The notes beneath the pieces were generated by a model. That model saw only the letters and a program-made list of their open reading frames with translations, was not told where the DNA came from and searched no databases. The position numbers and the translations under genes are program-made. Of a DNA stretch of 64,000 nucleotides, positions 26,779 to 36,092 are shown piece by piece (within the stretch, counting starts at the first letter, position 1; each line of letters starts with the position of its first letter). This stretch comes from Asterella californica (Eukaryota; Streptophyta; Marchantiopsida; Marchantiales; Aytoniaceae), in assembly GCA_036924285.1 (NCBI GenBank), contig JAYKYS010000009.1:5456001-5520000 (forward strand), given 5' to 3'.

Positions 26779-27977
26779 ATGGAAAAAGAGCAAGAGCAAC
26801 AAGTGATCCAAAAATTACTCAATGATGAGATATTGGAAGAAACAGAAGAAGAAACTAGACAACATAAGCAAACAAGAGGTTCTCGACTTGTGAGAGCTCC
26901 CAACGTGGATAGGCAAAGAATGTGTTTGGAGAATCTAGATTCGGTCCTTGTATGTTATCGAATGCCTCTAGAGTTATTTTCGCAGATCCAAGATGAGGTA
27001 TGTACTTTTGATGCTTATGTTGTACAGACATAAGATGCTGCGGAGATTCTTGGGTTGAGTACCAACTGCTGCTATTGGGTTGAGGCAGATGCAGATTGAC
27101 AAATATCGTCAACTGGAGAGCCCACGGTATCAGAAGCAATGAAAATATACTGGAAGGATGTGTTGGTCGTTTTTGTACCCAGATACCTTCGTTTCCCACG
27201 GCTTGAAGACACTCAACATCTACTGAGTAAGAACGAAGCTCCGAGATCTCCATGTATGGTGGAGTTTTGACTATATGCATTAGGAATGGTAGAAATGTCA
27301 CAGTGTGTGTAAGGACAGTATCAAGACAGAGATGGACGTCGAGGAATCATCTTGGAGGTCTTGCTGATCAATCTCTTCATGTTTGGAATACGTTTTCTGG
27401 ATTACCTGGGTCAAATACGTAATGATCTCAATGTTCTAGATGTTCATCATTAAACTCAAATCTGTTATCAGGTAAATTTTCAGGCGTGAATTGTATGTCC
27501 AGTATTACAGGTTACGACGAGACCTATATGCGAACCGATTTTATTGTCGAGTATTTATCCATGTTGGTCGATATCTATGGAGACTACCCATTAATAGTAG
27601 GAAAAAAGCTTAAAAAGCTAAAACCTTTTGCAAAACTGCAAGAAGCTTCTTGAAGATGTTTCAACGTAATTTGGTACTTCACGCAAAGTTTACCATAGTG
27701 GGGAAACCCAGCCACGCATTGGGATAGTTAAACTATCCTCTTTTGAGAGTGCTTGCTTGTATCTTAGTGGATAATATCAACTGATGGCGAGAACCAAACT
27801 CAGACTTTAATCACAACTTCTTTGAGGAAGTTAGGATGCCAATACCTAACAAGTACTTCACCTTTCAAGACTTGCTAACAAATACACTCTTAAACAATGA
27901 AGATCATCAACTGCATCATCGCTTGCTTCCAAATCTTGTAGCACATTCAAGGTGCCAATGAGGATTGGCACCTTGAA
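26779..27977 (+). pseudogene. PIF/Harbinger-type transposase, degraded
   Basis: Read across several frames, this follows the plant Harbinger transposase from start to end. N-terminus: RGSRLVRAPNVDRQRM. Next EAMKIYWKDVLVVFVPRYLR with FPRLEDTQHLL, then a broken DCMHW-like DYMHW and QYQDRDGRRGIILE. Then LGQIRNDLNVLDVHH (family G-S-N-N-D-L/I-N-V-L), SIYPCW (family G-I-Y-P-x-W), and the C-terminus RMPIPNKYFTFQDLLTN with LHHRLLPNLVAHSRCQ. The family enzyme cuts and inserts DNA through a DDE core. Stops and shifts are many, so it is dead. Terminal repeats of the element were not found. A stem-loop covers the last codons (27946-27977). Confidence 0.75.
27946..27977. repeat. Perfect 14-bp stem-loop at the end of the Harbinger pseudogene
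   Basis: Arms TTCAAGGTGCCAAT and ATTGGCACCTTGAA with a GAGG loop. It overlaps the last codons and the TGA at about 27959. Confidence 0.85.
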
Positions 27978-28164
27978 CTGTATTTAACCCGGTAACAGAT
28001 AAAGTATGATGCTGCTGCTAGTGATAAAGAAACCCCAATTTCCTTTAACAAATCTGTTCAATGTTGCTGGATTTTCTATTCAATCTATTTGTGTTTTTGC
28101 CCCCGTAAGCTGTGGAAATGTATGCTTACTTAACTAAATGCTCAAGTGCAATAGTTCGGAAACC

Positions 28165-30083
28165 ATAGAAGCTTACACGATGGGCTTTTATTTTGCAAGA
28201 GTATGCTTTTCAAGTCGTACTTAGATTGGTGAATCGTGATGTATATTGTTTGCGTCAAAAACTATATACGAATCAGCGAGATGCGACAAGAGTTCATTGG
28301 CATGATGAGACATATGAAGAGGTTGTGCCGTGGTGGCATACCTCTATCATTTTGAGTATGTTGGCTTTGGATGGTCATGTTATATCTCTCTCAAGTCAGA
28401 GAGAAGATGATGAGTCCTCAGACCCTGAAGGTGGGGATGATGTAAGGACCAACGAGATATTCACAAGGATGTGATGGTTATGAGATTCTCCGTACTGACA
28501 TAATGGTTGGCATAGTAAGTGCTAATGAGCGAGATCGTGCCCTCCAACAAACCAAGAGGTTCCATCATGAAAGAAGACACGTAGTTAAGATGGAGAGGAT
28601 GGAAGAGTGCATGTGGAACCACACCACCGCAAAGAGCATAATTAGTGCAGCATGTCCATGAGGAGTTGAAGCATTTTGGAGTGAAACATACATATAACTT
28701 ATCCAAAGGATAATATTGATGGTGCGATATGCATACTAATGTGCAGCAGTTTGTTGAACGATGTATAGTTTGTGATCAAGTAAGAGAATCATTCAATGCT
28801 CCTATTCCACAACTACACCCCTTATCTATTATGGAGTTGAATTATCGTTGGTGTTTGGATTTTGTGAGACCTTTATCGTTGACTGTACGTCATCATCAAT
28901 ATGTATTAGTGATGATCGAACACTTACGACACGAATTTCAAGTGGATTGAGTTGGCAGGTTACCAGACAAGATGAGTGAAATGACAATGTATGCATTCCT
29001 CAATTGAGTGCTCAATCGTTTTGGTGCTCCAGCCGAAGTGCTTATTGATCAAGGTACAGTGTTTCTTGAGGAGTTTCAAGTCTAATATGAGTTAATGGTC
29101 CATCCGATGACAATGTGCGTGAGGTGTTAATCTTCTAGGGTCCTCATGTTAGAAGGCCGTGATGATGTTGTTTGAAAAGATCATGTGCATAACTGTGTGC
29201 AATGTCATCTTTCAAACGTCGATGATACAATGGATCTAAGCTTAGCAATAGTATGAGTTGGCTTGAGATGCATGTTATGGGATCTGCTAGTGAAACAACT
29301 AGCATACTATTGTGTGATGATTGTTCGAGAAGATGGCACATGTCATGTTTGACACCATCTCTCGATGTAGTTCCTCCAATACGATAGATGTGTCCACGGT
29401 GTATACAGCGGGGTGACCGATTTGACGTTCACGTGATATGGATTGTAGATATGCGACTAACAATGAGACGACATAGCATCCGTGCTCTTGATCTTTGCAC
29501 CCACGAAGATGCATATCACGTAGTTGAGATATATGACTATATGGAGTTAGAGGGACCTAACCGTCAACTAGAGAGACGATTGCAATACACTTGTGTATGT
29601 GTATGACATCGTATGTATGTTATGTTTATGTGTCATTTGGTCGGACAAGGATGTATGTTGTGTAGCGATGTGTATGCACACGATAACTATCACACCACGT
29701 AGCGGCTCTACTAGTTAGTAAAGTGCGTGGTAACTAGTCTTGTTAAGATCATTAAGGCTGTTAAGAGATATGTTTGGTTCAGATCCTTTTGAGAAGTATA
29801 GTGCGAGGTAAGAGCTTGTAGACCTCACTTCTTTCGAGTTGAGTCTTCAAGCTCTTGGCTATGATAGATGAGTTGAGTGAGGATAACCTTGATTCTCTGA
29901 TGCGTAGAGTGGGGTTGGCTTGACTAGAGTGATCTTTGTGTTGCTGGTTGGCATTTTAGTACGGATGAATAGAAAATTATTGCGGTACACTAGTGTATAT
30001 GTACGATGTCGTATATATGTTCTATTTATGTGTTGTTTGATTAGACAATGATGTATGTTATGTAGCGATGTGTATGCGCACGT
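28165..30083 (+). pseudogene. Remnant C of a DNMT-type Ty3 element: RNase H end, integrase, PHD tail, LTR-like end
   Basis: Collinear with the 3' half of the long DNMT element. 28193-28474 (LQEYAFQVVLR, RVHWHDETYEEVVPWWH) matches its RNase H-integrase linker (LQEYDFQVVHR, RWHDEVDEEIVPGWH). 28729-28950 (MHTNVQQFVERCIVCDQVR, NYRWCLDFVRPL) matches its integrase zinc region and first Asp. From 29.25 kb the PHD part shows CDDCSRRWHMSC and CPRC, and 29388-29606 continues to YTCVCV. Then follow the GT-rich unit (29582-29683), an LTR-like head (from about 29688, TATCACACCACG for TGTCACG) and a second unit ending near 30083. The gag-to-RT part is absent. Heavily mutated. Confidence 0.75.
29582..30083 (+). 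repeat. GT-rich unit, LTR-like head, GT-rich unit
   Basis: The about 100-bp unit (ttgtgtatgtgtatg...gtagcgatgtgtatgcaca) occurs at 29582-29683 and 29983-30083, flanking about 300 bp alignable with 5177-5435 and with the end at 48143. This is the same arrangement as remnant A. Confidence 0.7.
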
Positions 30084-30642
30084 CATTTCTCTTTTTACCA
30101 AACGGTCTTCAGATATCAAGGTCTTCTCTTGTAACTCTGTTGGATCCAAGAACCTTCACATTCGTCTCTCGACAGCCGAGATATCTCTAATTTTTTATCA
30201 GAGATGACCGAACTTCAAAAATCCTCTTCCATGCGGCTTAAAATAGTGACTTAATAAATTTTTGTATTTTTACATTTATTATCACAAAAGTCAACAATAA
30301 TATGACATATGTCAATGTAGAAAACAAACATCTAAAACAGATAAGTACTTTTTTGAACATAATTTGTATTTCAATAAAAATCAAATAGATAATATGACAC
30401 GTGTAAACATGAAACAAAAGAACTCCAGAAAACCTTAAGAGGGTATCTAGGAGGACTCTCTATGATTCAATTGATTTTTGAAATATTCTCTACTCTAGTT
30501 TAATGAGAACTTGATAAACTGGTATGTGCAATTACCATTCTTATTATAGTTTCAGGTAAAATCCTAAACGAAAAACACTATGTGCTGTGCCTAAGTGGGA
30601 CTAGCAGCAAAAGATAGATAACAAATGTTTCGTATTCAAATG
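30084..30642. other. Intergenic, AT-rich, no gene
   Basis: No coding signal. It lies between the Ty3 remnant and the left boundary proposed for the HUH transposon. Confidence 0.5.
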
Positions 30643-30663
30643 TGTGTTGTGGATGCTTATTCA
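30643..30663 (+). repeat. Left copy of the 21-bp direct repeat
   Basis: The same 21 bases occur at 49840-49860, in the same orientation. A hairpin (30666-30685) starts 2 nt further on. Confidence 0.8.
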
Positions 30664-30665
30664 CC

Positions 30666-30754
30666 CTCTTCCGAGTTCGGAAGAGAGGGAATATACGTAT
30701 GGTTTAATTTATTACTTAACCCTTCCGATAGGAAGGGTTAAGTAATAAATTAAA
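30666..30754. repeat. Two hairpins at the proposed left end of the HUH element
   Basis: 30666-30685 has 9-bp arms CTCTTCCGA / TCGGAAGAG with a 2-nt loop. 30703-30754 has perfect 24-bp arms running from TTTAATTTATTAC to CCCTTCC, with a 4-nt GATA loop. Confidence 0.85.
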
Positions 30755-31329
30755 TCACTCGGAAACTTAATGATTGTCTGAGACCAGGTCCCCGGTCTTA
30801 TGGTTTCATATTTCACATGAATGCTTATTCACCTATGACCCTGGTTCAATCATCCGTCCCAAAACGCTTCCTATCTTGTGCCTTATTTTTTATAACCTTA
30901 CGGTAGGCAAGTTGTTGCAAATATTTTTTCTTCTAAACTGATTTTACTGTATCATTCCAGTTTGTAAAAGGTGAGGACAGTAGTGCTGTTCGAGAAAAAA
31001 GGCTTTTCGCAACGCGCCCGATCCACGGAGAGTGCCGGGCACTTGTCTTCCTTTTGGGTGCTTATTGTACCTTAAGCACATTTATCTCTCTCCACGTATT
31101 TAGTACTGTCCGGTTTTTCGTTTTTTTCTCCAGGCTCTGTTCGGAGTTGCTCATAAAAGTTCAGAGGTTTCGCAGGACATTGCTGTGACTTATGTGAGAC
31201 AGAAAAGACCACGGTGGGCCCTTAAAACTTTATAACACAATACTCGTTTACATAGAGAGACGACGACGGAAACGCCATGACCCTTGTTCATGATTGCTCG
31301 CTATAAGTAATTCTTCTATCTACATGAGA

Positions 31330-31545
31330 CGCAAGCGAACGAGGTAGCAACGTCAGAGACCGAAAGCCTTGTTGTATACTGTCCCAGAGAAGTGACTCAT
31401 TGTAACTTATAAACGCTAGAAACGGCAAACGAGGTAGCAACGTCTGAGACCGAAAGCCCTGTTGTATACTGTCTCGGAGAAGTGGCTAACTGTAACTTAT
31501 ATGTATAACTTGAAACGTAAATACTTATAAACGCTAGAAAGGTAT
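31330..31545. repeat. Tandem duplication of about 95 bp
   Basis: The blocks cgaacgaggtagcaacgtca (31339) and caaacgaggtagcaacgtct (31427) start two copies that share 'gagaccgaaagcc', 'tgttgtatactgtc' and 'agaagtg', then 'tgtaacttat'. 'acttataaacgctagaaa' also recurs at 31400 and 31523. Confidence 0.8.
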
Positions 31546-31655
31546 CAACACTATCTTCGTTTACAGAAGGTTCGTGTAACTGGGCTCGCTCTACCGTCTG
31601 CTCATTCTTCCACCTCGTTCGATCGGTCTCCCCGAACATCCGGTGCAGCTGCAGG
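31397..31655 (-). pseudogene. Possible last exon of the HUH protein
   Basis: On the minus strand, a tract ending in CAG (gttaacctgcag) precedes an open frame LHRMFGETDRTRWKNEQ that runs to a stop after about 45 codons. The upstream frame has a donor-like CCACGGAAG|GTAAGT at about 31723. I infer an intron; no homology supports it. Confidence 0.3.
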
Positions 31656-31666
31656 TTAACGTAAGG

Positions 31667-33073
31667 TCAGGGAGCAAAGAAAACCGTCGGAATAGAAGAG
31701 CAGAAACAAGAGGTCAACTTACCTTCCGTGGCTCGAAGCGACGTCTTGTCGCGAAGAAGAGCACTGCAAAGAGGAATGTACTCAGGAAAACATCGCACTG
31801 CTTCGAACAGTGGACATGCATCCATAGGTGGAGAAGGTAGATCCAGGGATCGCTCCTCCTTCTCAGGAGTTACAGTGCTGAAGTAACGCTGACAATCCTG
31901 ACGCTTGGAGAAGAAGATTGCATCGATATCACCCATCGTCACAGTCTCTGGGTGCACAATGGACTTCCAGAGAGCCTCACTCCTTACGCGCTGTATACCA
32001 GTACCTATCAACCACTTACAGGATGGAGAATACTTGCCAGAGCGCACCATAGAGCGAAGACATGTCCGCAGTGTACTGTCTAAAGGATGACGGTACTTGT
32101 ATTTGTTAAACTGCAGAGCACGCTGTAAAATATTGTTGGAGTTAAGTTCCATCCTATTCTTAGTGTCAGCAGCACCCAAAAGCGTAAACAGCTCATCCTC
32201 ATCTGCAAGCATGGACTCACTGATATTCTTCATGCAACAGCGATGATGTTCTTCAGACTTATCCTTCATGCAGTAGCCAATCATACCTACAAAGGTATGA
32301 AGGCCACTGTTATTGAGTCTCTTGACGCAGACTTCGCCCCCTTAGAGATCTACTACTTTCCTTCCTGTCGAGGACAATGACCAATCTGTTCTTGATATCG
32401 ATCGGGCTTGTTGTCTGCAGAGACATAACGCCTTGAATGTGCAAATGTAATAATGCCCCTCCACGCTCTATCGAGATGAGACCACTGTCACATTCTCGTT
32501 GTAGGAAAGCGCACAACGAGCCCCAATAATAGAGGTCTAGATCCCCACCAGTCTGCCCGTGATCACAGACACTTCAAGACTCTTCAACGACAGTCTTCTC
32601 GACCGAGGAAGAGATGGATTGCTGTGGGATCGGATCGCGCGAGCAGCCTACCGCATCTGCATCAGATGAAAACTTGAAATACCTGCAACCTATTTTATAA
32701 ATTCTGGTATTGAAGGCTGTGCAAACGCAAGGCAGAAACTTAAGTCTATACACAGAAGAGACAACAGGCTTCAGAAGGTTCTGATCATCCTCGTGTCGAA
32801 CAAACTTGGGATAAGAGAAGAAGGTAGACTTGCTATCCTTGAGGATCAACCAAAATTCTTTGGATTTCACATACAGAAAAGGTCCGATGATGCACTAGAA
32901 GCAATCCGTAGTCCCACAGAAAACGTAGGAGATCTTTACGTAATAGAAACCTGGAAGGAGGAACTCGGGAGGTTTCAAACAGAAATGGAAGTCTATATAC
33001 ACGTACGTATTGCTGAGGTAGAGCTCAGTTTCTGAAAAGGAGAGGTAGCGGGATGGAAGCAAAGGATGCGATG
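31667..33073 (-). pseudogene. HUH endonuclease, main part (Rep-like, single Tyr)
   Basis: From 33073 down to 32310 one frame runs with only two stops (TAG near 32895, TGA at 32574). It then shifts by one at a GGGGG run near 32338 and stays open to 31667. Key motifs are GGALLHLHIQGV, with His-Leu-His at 32439-32447 (HUH motif, metal site), and FVGMIGYCMKD, with Tyr at 32273-32275 in Y-x2-K (the nicking Tyr and its Lys). This order and the H-x-H-x-QG context are those of Rep-type HUH nucleases, which nick one DNA strand and attach to its 5' end. No helicase motifs follow. The N-terminal part has scattered Cys/His (CVCTAFNTRIYKIGC). The N-terminal exon lies at 48144-48451. Broken, so inactive as read. 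Confidence 0.65.
33070..33073. other. Target duplication GATG, left copy, of the DNMT element
   Basis: GATG at 33070-33073 and again at 48144-48147. Keeping one copy rejoins the HUH frame exactly (SILPS joined to HPLLPS). Confidence 0.7.
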
Positions 33074-33181
33074 TGTCGTGCGCATACACATCGCTACACA
33101 ACATACATCGCTGTCAGAGGTACACCACACATACACATAACACATGGACGATGTCATACACATACACAAGTGTATCACAAT
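33074..33181 (-). repeat. GT-rich unit at the 3' end of the DNMT element
   Basis: About 105 bp, reading on the minus strand tacacttgtgtatgtgtatg to gcgatgtgtatgcgcacgaca. The same unit is at 5071-5172, 19860-19962, 29582-29683 and 29983-30083. Confidence 0.85.
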
Positions 33182-33229
33182 CGCCCCCCTAATTGGCGGT
33201 TAGGTCTCTCTAACTCCAGATAGCTCTAT

Positions 33230-33577
33230 ATCTCAACTACGTGATACACACCTTCATGGGTGCAAGGATCAGGAGGCCGAGTGCTACATCGTCCCATTGT
33301 TAGTCGCATGTCTGCAATCTATACCACACAAAGATCTAATCGGCTATCCCTGCTATATACATCGAGGACAAACCTATCATCCAGTAGGAACGACAATGAG
33401 AGGTGGAGTCAAACATGACATGTGCCAACTTCTCGAATAACCATCACACACCAACATACGAGCTGCTCCAACAGCAGACCCACACAACATACACCTCAAG
33501 CCTGCGCGTACAACTGCTAAGCTTGGGTCAACAGTACCTTCAATGTTGGGAAGATGACATGGCGTGCAATTACGCAC
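33230..33577 (-). pseudogene. PHD finger at the C-terminus of the DNMT element Pol
   Basis: Reads AGLRCMLCGSAVGAARMLV, then CDGYSRSWHMSC, LTPPL, PTG, two adjacent stops, and VCPRCI. The Cys/His order C-x2-C, C-x2-(C), H-x2-C, C-x2-C with CL-x-PPL is that of a PHD finger, a zinc-bound module that in many chromatin proteins reads the histone H3 tail. Here the fourth Cys is Tyr and the W before the last Cys pair is hit by the stops; remnants A and C keep them, so the ancestor had a full finger. It follows the integrase C-terminal part by only a few codons, in another frame. By position it replaces the chromodomain of chromoviruses. Histone binding is inference. Confidence 0.75.
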
Positions 33578-33586
33578 ATGGTCCTT

Positions 33587-33789
33587 TTACACAACACCAT
33601 CACGGTCCTCTAACATGAGTACTCCAAAAGGTAACACCTCACGTACTCGTAAAATAGTGCGTCTTGCGGTCACGTCCAACGTCGTCGGTGCAGTCTGCTG
33701 TAGATAGATATAATCGCCAGGATGAAACCTGCGAATCGACGGCCGATAACCTCCTCCTCGGATAGTCGCATATCGCAACGTGTCTCTAT
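33587..33789 (-). pseudogene. Integrase C-terminal part (DNMT element), beyond the nested insert
   Basis: Starts at HRDTLRYATIRGGGYRP and continues RRFHPGDYIYLQQ to LPFGVLMLEDRDG, an SH3-like integrase tail (family F-x-x-G-D-Y/L-V/I-x-L). It joins in frame to ENLAIAQHRDT at 39528-39570 once the insert and one copy of the 11-bp repeat are removed. Confidence 0.85.
33779..33789 (+). other. 11-bp duplication, left copy, flanking the nested chromovirus
   Basis: CGTGTCTCTAT here and at 39517-39527. Removing one copy plus the insert restores the integrase frame. Confidence 0.85.
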
Positions 33790-34927
33790 TGTCGCGTCCC
33801 TCATTCTCAAGATCGGACGCAGACGCGAACAACAGAACCCTAGCGGACTTGCGCTAGGTTGTGAACGCTGCGAGTAAGACTTAACGGCTTGACCGGGAAG
33901 TCGGGATCAGATGAACCCTAAGTGATTCTCTGAACCAAGGTTGGAACATTGAGCTAGGACCTAAGGGCCTACCCCAAGACGATCCCAGACGAACGCTGAC
34001 CTAAGGGGACAAGTTTGGGAACGGACCGAAACATGAGTCTGAGACATAGGTCTAAGACGCGGGACCGAGACGTGGGTCCGAGACGCAGACGAACCGTGGT
34101 TCGGACGCTGGTCTGAACCACAGGGTTCGAATCTGGGTCTGGACCACATGTTTCTGAAAAATGGTTAAGTGTTGGAGCTCTAGGGACGTTTTAGGTCGTG
34201 GACGGAGCTCCACATAAGATCTCGAGGCGAGTGAGGTATCATTGGAAAGGTCCCGTTGAGAGCTTTCTAGTGATATATAACATTCCTCGATCTGACCTCC
34301 GAGCTAGAAGTTATGGCCGAACCACAATCAGGTTGTGGTATAATTTTCAGGGACCAAAGAGGAGGGCGGGGCCGCCGATCCCCAGAAGTATATATGAGGG
34401 AGGCTCGATGCTTGGGTCGGCCAGGACGAGTCACTCGACCTCAGGGTTCGGCGGGTGGACTCTGGGGGCATGAGGTGATGGCTGGCCGGTTCCAAGACAC
34501 GTTCCGAGCCAGACTTGGACGTCTGGACTTAGGAACAATGTAAGGGCTGGGGCAAGACTAGGGAACGAGTCGGCGGGTTAGACCACCGTTCGGGAGCCTA
34601 GACCCAGACGGACATCACAGGCGGTTGGACCGCTAGGTGTGCTGGAGGCACCGTTTAGGACCCTGGACTTTATGGGAAGTCCGCCCCAAGTCATTTAGTG
34701 ACTTGCTCATGTTTGGGATCGACCTAGACGGACCTCGGTCGGGACTTAGGAACTGCGGAGCTTGATGATTAAGGAGACGGTCCGGCTCCGGTCCGGACCA
34801 AACTGAGTTAAGGTAAGTGGTGCATGGACGCGAACTTGTGATTGTGTTTGCAGGTTAGCGGTGTAAAGTTTGTGACCTACTGAGCAAGTGCTTCCGCTGG
34901 CGCAACAAGGCAGTAGGTGCGCGAAAA
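33790..34927 (+). repeat. 5' LTR of the nested chromovirus
   Basis: Starts TGTCGCGTCCCTC and ends just before the primer site at 34929; the exact end is uncertain by about 15 bp. No 3' partner exists in the window. Confidence 0.65.
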
Positions 34928-34928
34928 G

Positions 34929-34940
34929 TGGTATTAGAGC
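34929..34940 (+). promoter_or_regulatory. Primer binding site (initiator tRNA-Met type)
   Basis: TGGTATTAGAGC differs in one base from TGGTATCAGAGC, the common initiator-Met primer site of plant LTR elements. Confidence 0.75.
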
Positions 34941-35045
34941 TGACGCTTCGGTGAGCGAGAACTTGAGGTAGCGGCTGAAGGCTGGACGCTTGAGGAGGGA
35001 CGCGAGACACGAAGCGGATCAGCGTTTCTAGGTGCACTTGGAGCG

Positions 35046-36092
35046 ATGGCCGACGTCGGACAGAGTTCCAGGAGGAAGACCAAGAAACGAGGAGTGGCGG
35101 CTAACACCGGGATCAGATCGACTCGAGCTAGCCCCGAGGCACAGTCAGGAGACGATAACCGACAACCTTCGTCCCAACGTCAAGGGAGCCCAGTTCCAGT
35201 TGTGGCACCGCTGCAGCAAGATGGAGTCTTGCCAACGGTGCCTAACGATGCAGGCGCGGGAAGTCAAGGAGCCTTGTATGCGGAACTCATCAAAATGATG
35301 AAGACCATGCAGGAAGGTATGGCCTCCAAGGATAAACGTATCGCTGAGCTTGAGGCAAGCCAAGGAAGTTCCTCGTCTACCAAAAAGCTTTGTAAGACGA
35401 ATTTGCCGACTCCGTTTACAAGTATAGGACGGGCTCGCAAGGTTAAGGATTTCTTAACTGAGTTAGACCTATACTTTGAAGCGCATCAGGCTCAGGAGTA
35501 AGACAAAGTGAGAGCGGCGGTTACGTTCCTGAAGGACCATGCGCTTCTCTGGTGGACCGCATACAGGGATGAGCATGCTTTGACCGTCTCGGCGCTTGGT
35601 TGGAAAGAGTTCAAGGAGTTGCTCGCAAGACGATTCACTCCAGAGTATCAAAGGATTCGGGACGGTGTTGAGTTAGTTCGGCTGAAGCAGACAGGGACCT
35701 TAAGCGCTTATGTGCGCGAGTTCAGTGCCAAGCTGGACTCGTTCTCCAAGTGGACTGAGGAGACCAAAATATGTATATTTATCGAGGGACTCAAGTCCAG
35801 CTCGGAGAAGGTTCTCTTTTGGATGCCGGAGCTACCTGCAACAAGTGCCGAACTTTTGAAGTTAGCGGAGCGAATTGGGGACGACGAAGTCCAACAACAG
35901 AAACCCTTTGAACCATGCAGCACAGACAAGTTCCAGAAGAAGAACAAGGGCTTCAAGCGACAATGGGATGGGGGTGAGAAGGATCGGAAGGATTCTTCTG
36001 CCCCGGCAGCAAAGCGGCAGCAAATAGGAGTAAAACCTAAGGGGCAAACACCTCAGAAGGGCAATGGCGCTTACTTGCTACAACTGTGGTGA
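35046..36092 (+). pseudogene. Gag of the nested chromovirus
   Basis: One frame broken by TAA at 35499. It has a disordered N-terminus, then a coiled segment (LIKMMKTMQEGMASKDKRIA) and the gag capsid domain: ALLWWTAYRDE, FKELLARRFTPEYQ, LVRLKQTGTLSAYVREF, MPELPATSAELLKLA. A basic stretch follows. The CCHC knuckle [14 protein letters not shown] is reached only in the next frame (36064 onward), so a shift near 36.07 kb separates capsid and knuckle. Confidence 0.85.

Noticed and set aside
31667..33073. Assignment of the HUH protein to Helitrons
   Set aside because: No helicase domain in the readable frame, and the H-L-H-I-Q-G / Y-C-M-K form is closer to small Rep proteins. Still open if a helicase were encoded elsewhere.
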